From Emiliania huxleyi CCMP1516 (Eukaryota > Haptophyta > Isochrysidales > Noelaerhabdaceae): DNA of 64,000 nucleotides. The stretch lies in contig NW_005197128.1 of NCBI RefSeq assembly GCF_000372725.1, forward strand, positions 440,370 to 504,369. Direction: 5' to 3'. This document shows, piece by piece, positions 31,343-40,599 of the stretch; position 1 is the stretch's first letter; every line of letters begins with the position of its first letter. Both the position numbers and the translations under genes were made by a program. The notes under the pieces are model-generated. The model saw only the letters and a list, made by a program, of their open reading frames with translations. It ran no database searches and was not told the origin of the DNA.

Positions 31343-31531
31343 CATAACAGTACAACACATATAAGTCCGTTCCGGACATCAGGATTTAATCTGCGCTCCT
31401 TTTTCGCATGGACAAGTCTGCGGCTATGATAGTTCGCCAGAGCTCACACGCTGTTCCCTAGGCCCTGCCGGGGGCTGCTATGTGCGACCGCCGGGCCGCG
31501 TCGCGCCGTTGGCGCTCCTCAGGAGGTGATC
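31343..31531. repeat. 189-bp duplicated unit, copy 2
   Basis: Second copy of the unit at 31121, offset 222 bp. It lies at the centre of the CTGCAT inverted repeat. Differences from copy 1 are few single-base changes, including in the first ten bases. Confidence 0.85.
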
Positions 31532-32430
31532 ATGCGTAATCTGCGCTCGAGAGTAACTATCTTTTGTGCCCGGGCACCAACATGACATCATGCAGGATGC
31601 AGATGCAGAATGCAGAATGCAGAATCAGCCCCAAAGCTGTGAACTGCACCCGATGCAGGATGCAGATGCAGAATGCAGAATGCAGAATCGGCCCCAAAGC
31701 TTGTGAACTGCACCCGATGCAGGATGCAGATGCAGAATGCAGAATGCAGAATCGGGCCCAAAGCATGCAGAATGCAGAATGCAGAATCGGGCCCAAAGCC
31801 GGATGCCTTAGCACCCGATGCAGAATGCAGGATGCGGATGCAGGATGCGGAATCGGGCTCAAAGCTGTGAGCTGCACCCGACGGACAAACCCTTTGGGTC
31901 TGATTTTGCATCCTGCATTCTGCATCCTGCATCCTGCACCATGCAGAAGAATCCATTTTGGGGCCGATTCTGCTTTCTGCATCCTGCATTCTGCATGCTG
32001 CACATACAGAGTAAACATTTTGGGCTAGGTTCTGCATTCTGAATTCTGCATCTGCATTCTGCATTTTCAGAGAAATACGGAATGTAGAATCAGCCCGTCT
32101 ATGCAGAGGCAAATCCATGCAGTCTGTGTGCTGCATGCTACAAGAGTGCGATGATCGATGTGTCTCTCGCACCCAGACAGCCGCAGATTGCTAGTAAGTT
32201 GTATGTACATTATGACAGACACAGAGTATACCATTCATCCACAACGCAGAGAGTCTGTTCCGTCACTGCGTCAGACGGACGCGCCGAGAGAGAGAGAGAC
32301 CCTCAAGATGGAGCCGTACAAGCATCGTCCGACGCACCAGAATCGTCCAACACCCGATATGCCCGGTCCGCGTTGTCTGCAGTCTGGTGTCCGGACCACA
32401 TAGGCCGCGGCAGAGGGTCCTATGAGGATC

Positions 32431-33327
32431 TCAAAACATCGCTGGTGGGTCGCTCATCTTCGTGAGCTTCTTTGGCGAGCCGCAATGCCACTCGCCCTGG
32501 TAGACCTCGCCCACGCTGGTCCTGAGCATGCCCTCGCCGTGCTTTAGGCCATTTTGCCACTCTCCCTTGTACATCGAGCCGTCGAGGAAGGTGAATGACC
32601 CCTTACCGTGGAAGAGTCCGTCCAGGAAGTCGCCCGAGTACATTTGGCCGCTTGCGTAGTGCTGCGTGTCGCTCTTGCGCACGCCGAGCAGCGCGCGAAG
32701 CTCCTTGTACATCGCGTTGAACTCGGCGAGGTTGAGCGTGCGGTTGCCGTCCGCGTCGTATCTTTTGAGCAGCGCGGCGCACGTGGTCGAGTTTGGCGCG
32801 ACGCCCAGCTCCTTGAGCACGCGCCCGATCTCGCGCACGCTCAGCGCCTGGGCGCCGCCAGGCTGGATGCTCGCGCAGCGCTCAAACGCGACCTTCACCC
32901 CGTGGTCGATAGGAACCACCCTTGCCGGCTCGGCAGCGCCCGCGGAGGCGCCCGCCGGACGCGCCTCGTCCTCGTGCAGCGCCTTGAAGAAGCCCTCCTC
33001 AAAGGCGTGGGCCGCACCGGCCGCATCACGCCCCATCAGCATGCCGGTGAGCTTGACGCGGCCGTGGAAGTCCTCGTGGACACGCAGCTGGAGAAACTCG
33101 TCTTCCTTGGCGTCCCTGACGCGCACTTTGACCTTGACGAACCAGTTGGTGCCAGAGGCGGTCTGCGTCGTCGCGCCGATGGGCGTGTATTGCTCAAAGG
33201 GGACGACGGGCGGAAGCTGGGGGGCGGTCTCGCCCGGCGGCAGCGAGGTGCACCAGAAGAACTCGGCGTCGCCCCTCACCTTCTCCGCAACCAGCTGCAC
33301 CTTTGGGATGCCGCTCGAGCTTGCCAT
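32431..33327 (-). CDS. Cystatin-like, EF-hand and MORN-repeat fusion protein
   Basis: An intronless gene of 298 residues from the ATG at 33327. The N-terminal third (QTASGTNWFVKVKVRVRDAK) resembles the cystatin fold with its Q-x-V-x-G loop, although the Val is Ala here. A canonical EF-hand loop DADGNRTLNLAEF follows near residue 195. Three MORN-type repeats (YSGDFLDGLFHGKGSF, YKGEWQNGLKHGEG, YQGEWHCGSP) end the protein. MORN repeats bind membranes or scaffold proteins, the EF-hand implies calcium control, and the cystatin-like part may be an inhibitor or binding module. The combination is unusual; the role is inferred. Confidence 0.85.
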   Translation of the reverse strand: MASSSGIPKVQLVAEKVRGDAEFFWCTSLPPGETAPQLPPVVPFEQYTPIGATTQTASGTNWFVKVKVRVRDAKEDEFLQLRVHEDFHGRVKLTGMLMGRDAAGAAHAFEEGFFKALHEDEARPAGASAGAAEPARVVPIDHGVKVAFERCASIQPGGAQALSVREIGRVLKELGVAPNSTTCAALLKRYDADGNRTLNLAEFNAMYKELRALLGVRKSDTQHYASGQMYSGDFLDGLFHGKGSFTFLDGSMYKGEWQNGLKHGEGMLRTSVGEVYQGEWHCGSPKKLTKMSDPPAMF

Positions 33328-33666
33328 CGTTCCGGGCGTTACATGAAACCAAGGAGAATCTTACGAGGGGCGCCCTCGGAGACGTGTTATGGCCCTGCGA
33401 CCGCGCACCCCCCCTATAGGGGCCAGGGCTCTCTTGCCTGCAGCCCGTCCCCGAGCATCCGGCCCGCTGGGTGCGCTTCTTAGCTCCCCGGCCCTGGATG
33501 TGAGGTAGGTTGCCAACCGCACTCCCTCCAAGACCAAGTAAGTGCTCCAAGAGCAAATAAATAGTGAACATCATCCGCAGTGCAGCCAGCGGAGCTTGCG
33601 CCGCCGAGAAGTGCATTCCCGGCAGGGGTACTTGCAAAGAGCGTGGACCAATCGGGGCCAGCACCA

Positions 33667-33918
33667 TCAAGTGTTGCGTGGTCTTGCACTCTTGGGGCAT
33701 ATCGTCAGCGCGGCTCCGGTCGAGGCGGCAGTGGTGATGACGACAAAGAGCGCCTCTGTGCGTCGGGCTCGGCACAGCGGCGTGGTCGAGCGTGGTTGGT
33801 GAGAAGGGGGTGAGAGCTCACAAAGGTCAAAGCGCCCGTCGAGGGCGAAGTTTCGAAAGAAGAATATTAGCGTTAACCCGGAGAAGAAAATAAATACAAA
33901 AGAGACGATGGCAGCCAC
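33667..33918 (-). CDS. Short hypothetical frame with signal anchor
   Basis: An 83-residue frame starting MAAIVSFVFIFFSGLTLIFF, a clear hydrophobic anchor. The rest has no recognisable feature. It may be the first exon of a longer gene or fortuitous. Around it (33328-34665) nothing else is supported except a TG microsatellite. Confidence 0.25.
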   Translation of the reverse strand: MAAIVSFVFIFFSGLTLIFFFRNFALDGRFDLCELSPPSHQPRSTTPLCRARRTEALFVVITTAASTGAALTICPKSARPRNT

Positions 33919-34418
33919 AGGCTCGGACTGGACACCGGCGCGGTATGGGGGGATGCTAGACAGGAGACGACGGCCGGCACGCTGGAGCGAGCGAGCGACA
34001 CACAGTCAGACACGCAAACTCACAAGACACTCAGACAGCTGGGCTGCCACACAACCCGAGTGAGGTAGCTACGGCACCACGTCACTCGGGGCCGCGTCCC
34101 CCCGGTTACCCTCCCCAGCGCTCAAGGCGCCAAGGACGCCCATGGCCCGGCACAGTAACGCGTGTGAGGGCTAGCTAGAGCAGACTGGTCCGCGCCTGCG
34201 CAGCAAACTCGCCGTCCGCACGACACCGCGTGGGGCCTCTTTCGCGTCACCGTCTAGGCGTTCCCTCTCTTGGGGACGTGCATAAAGAGCGAAGAAGACG
34301 CGACCCGCCTCGCGCCTCTGGCCTGGGGGCGGGTTTTTATTACTCTGCGCCAGACCCAGAGGCTTTTTGTGTGTGTGTGTCGTGACGTCGTGTCACGTGT
34401 GTAGCGTGTGTGTCGCGT

Positions 34419-34510
<92 letters not shown>
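34419..34510. repeat. (TG)n microsatellite, about 92 bp
   Basis: An uninterrupted TG dinucleotide run. Confidence 0.97.
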
Positions 34511-34511
<1 letters not shown>

Positions 34512-34665
34512 TGCTTGTTTTTGCTTCAACCTTCAAGCTTCATGCAGATCGTGCACAGAAACATGATGTGTTATTAACATGCACAGAAACTAGAGCCGTA
34601 AAGCCGCCGAAACAAAAGCTGGCCGCCGGGGGCAAACCCCGCCACACAAGCGCGGCGTGCCCCCC

Positions 34666-37600
34666 TCAGCAGGCCTCGCCGCACGTGGCCTCGCAGCACT
34701 TCAGGTCGTCGAGGTACATGTTCATCTTCCTCGCAACCTCGACCGCCATCTGCGTGTCGCGGCGGCCGAGGCCGCGGCAGATGGCGTTGGCGACGATGCC
34801 GAAGCGCTGCCGGAACCTGATGGCGGAGAGGGAGAGTGATCAGGCGGCAGCGAGACTCGTGTGTAGGGGCCCGGATGAAGAAGGGGAGGGCATCTGCATC
34901 TTGGAGTGATGATACTCGGGGGAGTGGCTCGGGAGGGTGGCGTCACTTGTAGACGAAGCAGAAGGAGTGCTCGCCGTGCCGCACCGCCGGGCCGACCAGG
35001 AAGACGCCGGCCACCTGAGATTGTGAAGCGTGTCCCTTCACACCGTCTCTGTCTGTGAGATGGTCCGACGAGGAAAGCTCAACCTTCGTCGACTCGTCGT
35101 CCTCCGTCAGCAGCGGCGCGCCGGCGAGGCACCCCTTCGCCTGCTCATAGCCAGCTGCTCATACTAGTAGCGCACACACGGACAAGGGACGACTTGGCGC
35201 CGCCGCCGCGCGTTCGCCGTTCGCTCGCCTCTTCGCCTCCCCCTCTCTCTGTATAGATGCGTACGAAGGTGGGCCACCTCCGTATCTGATACGGGTGGGT
35301 GTCTGTCCGTCTACCCACCTTCGCCTCGTCCGCCGCGTCCGCAAACGCGAAGAGGTTTCGCGCCATCGAGGCGACGGAGCCCTCGAAGCCGGTGCAGAGC
35401 AGGGGTGGCTGAGCCGTGTGCACCTATTCACAGCTCGAGGTGTGAAGAGACGCTGTTCACAGCCGGTGCAGAGCACGGGCGGCTGAGTCGCGAGCACCAC
35501 CACCTCGCTCCCCTCGGCACCTGGAGCAAGGGCTCCGGGAAGGCTCACAAAGAGGGCTCGTGTGCCACCCACCAGCTCGCCCCCCCCCCCTCCCCCACAC
35601 CCACCCCCACCCCCACCCCTTTCCCTCGCGCCGAAAAGAGCATCTCGAGAAATCTCGTGGAATCTCGGGTACTAATCTCGAGTGATTAGATCACCTCGGT
35701 CAGTGGCGTCGGCGCCCAGCGGCTTCCGCAGAGGCCCGGGCGGCGGCATGCTCTCGGCCGCCTTCCAGCTCGCCACGACGTCGAAGCCTCCGCCCGCCGC
35801 CCTCTCCACGCGCAGCACACGGAGCGGCGCGAGCAGCTTTGGGCGAGGCGAGAAGCCTGGCGCGGTCACCGCCCGAAGCCGCTCTGCGGTGTATGGCGCC
35901 TGTGGGACGTGTCGCGGACGTGTCGCGGACGTGTCGGGGGCTCAATGAGCCGTGCAGCGCCAGCTCGATCTCGGCTGAATCTCGGCTGAATCTCGGCTCT
36001 ATCTCCGGCGCCAGCTCGACGGACGGGTCCGCGGAGTGGACGTCCCACGTGGCGGTGGAGGCGAGCACGGTCGCCTGCCCAAACCAGTGATGAAGAATGA
36101 CATCGTCGGCGACAACGGCCAACAATCGTCTCATGCGGCTTGCCGTCTCTCGGTGGAGTTCAGTCACTAGTCTTACGGCATTCACTAGTGAGTGAAGCGC
36201 AAGCCTGCTTTCCGGCCTTGGCCAGGTTGACAGCCGCGTCAGCCCCGCTCTCGTACCCTCCGATGACGACAAAATCGTCCCCCGGCAGCGACGCGAACCT
36301 AGAGACCAGAGCGATGACTGCGAGACTGCGAGACAGGAGGGTGCAGCCGAGCGTCTGCTCTAGATTGAAAGGACCCTCTGCAAATGGGTGCTGCGTGCGC
36401 TAGTTGGAAGATCACAGCGGGTTTCAGCATCTGGGCTCGCGAACGAGCGCACCCGCGAGTTGTGCCGGCAGAGTTCGGCGCCTGCACAAGTGCAATACAC
36501 CGTGTGGTGGATTGGTTGATCGATCAAACGCTCTGGTTGATTCATCAGCCATGTCGCAGGCAGAGCTCGGCACCTGCGATGGCGCCGCCGCCCTCGCGCG
36601 GGTACTGGAACTCGCCTGCCGCCCAAACGACGTACCTGTTCACAGCTGCGGGTGTGAAGAGAGGCTGCTCGCATCTGAGTCCCTCGCCCGCCACCCAAAC
36701 GACGTGCCTCGCCGTAAGCGTCTCGCCCGCGGGCGCCGGCCTATTCTCGAGCAACCTCGGGTGATCTTCGGGGAATCTCGGGCGCGGCCCGCTCACGCGA
36801 GAGGGCCGTCGCGCGGCATGCTCGCTGCTGCCGGGCTGGCTGCGCACGCCGACGCGGAAGCGGGGAGGCCCGCCCTTGCCGCCCTCCGCTTTGACAGAGA
36901 TCACCTCGGTCAGCGTGCGCACGTTGAGCTTGGCCGACGAGGCGAGGGCGTCAAGGTAATCCGCATACTGTCCGCCGCTTGGGTGTTGCGCGTGCAGCGA
37001 GTATGCGGGCGAAGAGCCGTGCGCCACCTACAAGAAAGCTCCAAGACGGCTTAGGGGAGCTTCGAGTATGCGGGTGAAGAGCCGTGCGCCACCGAGTTGA
37101 GGTCAAACGAGTTGGTCCAGCCCTGGTTGTTGAAGGAGGGAGAGATGAACCGCATCTCCGCGGGCCAGCGGCGGAACGTGTCGCCGACTCCCTCGCCGCG
37201 CTCGATCAGCAGCACGCGGGAGGCGTCGAGCCCAAAAGTCTTTGTCAGCATCAGAGCGCAGCCAACCCCGGCTGCCCCTGCCCCAACGATGATGACGTCG
37301 ACTGCGGCTGCGGCGCCGGAAGGCTCTTTGCCGGCTGCGCTGGCAGGAGCGGGGTCCTGCGGGAGGTCGGAGAGGAGCTTCTGCAGGCTGTCGACCTCAC
37401 CCTTGGCCTCCTCGCACTCAGGGTCCAGCCGCACCGCGAGAGTGAAGTGGCGCCCCGCCTCCTCTAGCAAGCCGGCCGGTGGCAGCCCGCCCTCCTGCAC
37501 CATCTTGGACAGAGCCGGGTACAGTAGCGCACGGCCGCGCGTGAGCGAGCTGCGTGCCATGAGCGGCAGGCACTGCAGTGCCTTCTCCGCCTCGAGCGCA

Positions 37601-37704
37601 GCATCGGCATACTGCTTTGCCTCGAACAGCGACTCGGACTTGACGGCGTGCTCTTCCGCCGAGGCGAGCTGCTGGTCACCAGTACCGCGGCGCTTCTTTG
37701 CCAT
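34666..37704 (-). CDS. TPR-flavin monooxygenase-like protein, intron-rich
   Basis: The start is the ATG at 37704 (MAKKRRGTGDQQ). An N-terminal TPR-like helical region (SLFEAKQYADAALEAEKAL) precedes the FAD Rossmann motif VDVIIVGAGAAGVGCALML. Later exons carry YVVWAAGEFQYP, the second Rossmann motif DDFVVIGGYESGADAAVNLA, a VHTAQPPLLCTGF segment, the DDESTK and GVFLVGPAVRHGEHSF region, and a C-terminus ending CCEATCGEAC at 34666. This is the layout of class B flavoprotein monooxygenases. The substrate is unknown. Three introns (35424-35497, 36636-36707, 37028-37092) are flanked by exact or near-exact duplications of exon sequence. Another near 35910-36000 is a CCGAGATTCAG-type array. Confidence 0.85.
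35424..35497 (-). mobile_element. Introner-like intron A (74 bp)
   Basis: The intron interrupts EVV|VHTAQPPLLCTG. The 37 bases at its donor end (35461-35497) repeat the 37 bases starting the next exon (35387-35423), offset 74, equal to the intron length. The remainder is a core reading GAACAGCGTCTCTTCAC...GCTGTGAATAG on the coding strand. That core is shared with the introns at 36636 and 38244. Confidence 0.75.
36636..36707 (-). mobile_element. Introner-like intron B (72 bp, GC donor)
   Basis: The borders are AG|GCACGTCG and AG|GTACGTCG. The 27-bp donor-side copy (36683-36709) repeats at the next exon start (36611-36637), offset 72. The core CCTCTCTTCACACCC...GCTGTGAACAG is homologous to intron A. 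The join gives TARYVVWAAGEF. Confidence 0.75.
37028..37092 (-). other. Intron formed by a tandem duplication (65 bp)
   Basis: 29 bases at 37064-37092 repeat at 36999-37027, offset 65, equal to the intron length. The duplicated block begins GTGGCGCACGG, so the copy serves as donor while TAG before the other copy serves as acceptor. The join reads DLNS|VAHGSSPAYSLHAQ. The non-duplicated part lacks the core of introns A, B and D. Confidence 0.75.
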
Positions 37705-37805
37705 TCTTGCTTTGGTAGCAGTAGTAAAGGTCGAAGGCACGGCAGCGTTCCTTCCTGTGCTCGCTGTGCTTGCTCGAGGCGTGCTGCGTTGTGCTGATTG
37801 ATTAG

Positions 37806-37824
37806 CTTTTTTCTTTTTTCACAC
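37806..37824. promoter_or_regulatory. T-rich block upstream of the FMO gene
   Basis: AGCTTTTTTCTTTTTTCAC lies about 102-120 bp upstream of the ATG at 37704. It occupies the place of the AT-rich motif found before other genes. Confidence 0.3.
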
Positions 37825-38078
37825 TTGAGCTTGGGTTAGGTTCGATTCCGCATGGTACGGGACCCCATGCGTTGGCCACAAACCTCCCACTACTGTCACT
37901 GTACTCTCTCGGGACTCGGCGGCGTGCTTGGGCACGTTGCGGCGCTCTCGCTCTGTACCAGACGCGTCACGTCGGCCACTATCCGACCCGCTCGACTGGC
38001 TACGTTGCCCGGTGCCAGCGACCGGACCTTCTTTTCCGATGCCAGATACCACGGGCACGGCCTTTCAGGCAGCCGAAG

Positions 38079-40180
38079 CTACTTCTTCGTGGCGGGGTTC
38101 GCGCTCGCCATCGCACTTGCGCCCAGCAGCCACCAATACCGACCCTCGTGCTTGCCCCACACGCCTTGCTCCAGCTCCGCCCTCGTCACTAGCGCGCGGC
38201 GGAGCGCCCTGCGCACCGCCGCGGGGTCCGCGTCCATCCCGACCTATTCACAGCGCCCCGCCGTGAAGAGACGCCGTTCTCAGCACCGTCACGGCGTCCG
38301 CGTCCAACTCGCGGCACCATCCCGACCTCCGTCCTCCGATCGCCGTGCGGCGCGGCGCGGGTCCAGCCCGGCATGTCGGCGGGCCTAAACCAGAACAGCC
38401 GCGAATCAACACGCAAGGCTCGGCGGACAGGCAGCCACGCCGGCGTGTCTGCGGCGCCACTGCGACACGGGCAGCTGCTTGGCGGCGAGCCACGGCTCAC
38501 CTGGAGGCACGCTCCAAGAATGGGGGCGAGGCTGCGGGTGCAAGGGCTGGCGGCGGGGCACGGCTCGCCAGGCAGCAGGTCCATCTGGTTGCCGACCTGA
38601 GGAAGGGTGCAGAGGATGTGAGCTCTACAGCACGCACCCTGCCCTCCGCCGGACGCAGAGCTCTGCAGCTCGACTGCCCTCTGCACTCGACAGCTCTATC
38701 GCGCTCTACAGGTCGCCGACTTGGCTCGACGTGACCGGTGCCGTCGGCTACTCTCGGTGGCACCTCGGCTAATCTCGGTGGAATCTCGGCCTGGCTCCAC
38801 GTGACCGACTCGGTCTGCCGGTCGGCGACCCAGGCGCAGCCTCGCGAGCGGATCACGCCGTCGAGGCGGCCGCACATGAGCAGCTCGTGCAGCCGGGCGG
38901 GGTGGAAGGGCCTACAGTCCCGCGGCATTCCTCTCGGGTCCTCCCGGGCCACCTCGGGCCACCTCGGCTCGGGGTTCGGGTGGAAGGAGCGCCGGCGAGC
39001 GAAGAAGGCGAAGCGGCTCAGTGCTGGAGGTACCCACTCGCCGCTGCCCTCCTCCTCGCCGCTGCCCTCCCCCTCGCTGCCCTCCTCCTCGCCGCTGCCC
39101 TCCTCCTCGCCGCTGCCCTCCCCCTCGCCCTCCCCCTCCTCGCCCTCCCCCTCGCCCTCCTCCTCGCTGCTGCCCTCCTCGCCGCTCTCCTCCTCGCCCT
39201 CCTCCTCTCCGCCTTCGCCAGCCGCCCCCTCTCCCCCCTCCTCCTCCCTCCGCGCCGCCACCACCGCCTGCCAGCAGCCATTCTTCTCCACGTGCGCCGT
39301 CGCCTCCGCCCCTCCGCCGCGCTCGAGCGCCTGCAGCAGGCGCCCTTCGGCGTCCTCTCCGGCGGTGCTGCCCTCGGCGGCCCTCCCCCCGCCGCCGGCC
39401 CCGCTGCGCCGCACGACGGCCGCACACGGGTTGAGCTCGCGCAGCATCGCCTAACCTCGGCCAATCTCGGCTGATCTCGGCTGCGAGGTGTCTCGGCTGT
39501 ACACGTCTCGGCTGGGAGATCGGCTCCGTGTCGGCTGCGTCTCGGCTGTCTCTCGGCTGTCTCTCGGCGGTATCTCGGCTGCATCTCGGCTGCATATCGC
39601 CTCGAGCATCCAGCGCGTGTCTGCAGACTAACCTCGGCCAATCTCGGCTCATTTCGGCTATTCTCGCCTCGAGCATCTCCAGCTCGTCCGCGTCTGCAGC
39701 CTCGGAGTGGCTGAGCGCAATCACATCGGCGCTCTCGACACACTCCGCCAGAATTTCGCACGGCTTCTTGTCCGAGAGGTGGGCGCGGAGGTCCTTCTTG
39801 CCAGCCTCGCGCACCTTCTCCGGCAGCGCGTCAACCGATTCCCACTCGTCGAGGAAGCTCCTCGCATCGATCACACACAGCAGCTTGGGTGCGGCGCGGC
39901 CGCCGCTCGTCGTCGCCGCCGCGATGCGCGAGGGCTGCGCCAGGTCGTGCGCGAGGACGACGACGTTGCCGAGACCGTGCGGCAGCTTCGGCGTCTCCCC
40001 GTTGTACTCGATCACCTCCTTCGTTGACAGAGCCTGCTTCGCCGCTGGATCGCCGACCAGCACTGTCGCAGACCTGAGCTCCTTGAGGAGGGCTCGAGCG
40101 ACCGCGAGCTTGCCGCCAGCGTAAAGACCGCTGACGATGCAGGTGATGGGATGCTTGCTGTCGAGCTTACGCTTTCCCAT
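38079..40180 (-). CDS. CobW/COG0523-family GTPase with degenerate P-loop
   Basis: The start is the ATG at 40180 (MGKRKLDSKHPITCIVSGLYAGGK). Family landmarks in order: a P-loop-like GLYAGGKLAV, CVIDARSFLDEW, ADVIALSHSEAADADELEML, LRELNPCAAVV, a long Glu/Gly low-complexity insert, RPFHPARLHELLMCGRLDGVIRSRG, then FWFRPADMPGW, GDRRTEVGMD and a C-terminus ending WLLGASAMASANPATKK. This matches CobW-type metallochaperone GTPases. The P-loop lacks the Thr/Ser after Lys, NKxD is replaced by SHSE, and no CxCC metal motif is seen. It may therefore no longer hydrolyse GTP. Introns at 39451-39667 (GC donor) and 38244-38326 are well placed; others are approximate. Confidence 0.8.
38244..38326 (-). mobile_element. 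Introner-like intron D (83 bp)
   Basis: Both borders read AG|GTCGGGATGG (38234-38245 and 38317-38328), offset 83, equal to the intron length. Its 3' part carries the core GAACGGCGTCTCTTCAC...GCTGTGAATAG shared with introns A and B in the neighbouring gene. The join gives GDRRTE|VGMDADP. Confidence 0.75.
39451..39667 (-). repeat. CobW intron made of TCTCGGCTG units
   Basis: A 217-bp GC-AG intron between DELEMLE and AMLRELNP. It is largely filled with TCTCGGCTG and TCTCGGCCA units (plus-strand reading). The exon-end sequence GATGCTCGAGGCGA recurs inside it near 39597-39611. Both borders read AG|GCGA. Confidence 0.75.
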
Positions 40181-40253
40181 GGACGCCAGGAGCGCTCTTT
40201 TGCTGTCCCGCAAGCGTGCTGATCGCCGAACGCTTTTTCTCTAAATCCCTTGC

Positions 40254-40264
40254 AAAAGAATTTT
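40254..40264. promoter_or_regulatory. AAAAGAATTTT core-promoter candidate
   Basis: Located 74-84 bp upstream of the ATG at 40180. Related copies follow at 40345-40357 and 40403-40412 within the same intergenic gap. Confidence 0.45.
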
Positions 40265-40599
40265 CGTCGTCCCATCCCTCCCTTGGGTTGACCGTTTCCT
40301 TATATTTATTTATTTATTTATGACCGTTTCCTTTCTTTCTTTCTTTTAGAATTTTCGGACGCTGCTCCACTGGGCACGCACTGGCACTAGCACAGGTACA
40401 CAAAAGAATTAAATTCGCAAAAAAACACTCGGCACGGGACTGGCGCCACTAACCAAAGAAAGTCAATTCTTCACATGGACCCTCGTCGGGGAGCTGCGGC
40501 CTGCGGCCTCTCTCTCGAGATTCCCTCGGCGGCGGAGCAGTGCGAGCCGGTGCGCGACATCGAGGGGGGTGTCTCGCCTGCAGGGAGGCTCCGAGAAGG

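Larger units (their letters stand above)
30655..32075. repeat. CTGCAT heptamer arrays forming a large inverted repeat
   Basis: Arrays of TCTGCAT and TGCATCC units read forward at about 30655-31085, reverse (ATGCAGA) at about 31590-31870 and forward again at about 31905-32070. In the first two blocks they are organised in higher units of about 63 bp that also contain CAGTTCACAGCTTTGGG. The forward and reverse blocks are complementary over hundreds of bases and flank a 189-bp direct duplication. No gene is supported here. Confidence 0.9.

Noticed and set aside
31121..31531. The 189-bp duplicated unit as a snRNA, 5S or SINE gene pair
   Set aside because: No U-snRNA, 5S or box A/B signature could be matched. 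Kept only as a duplication of unknown nature.
37830..37860. GGTTCGATTCC box-B-like sequence upstream of the FMO gene
   Set aside because: The flanking five-base stems do not pair and no tRNA cloverleaf is possible.
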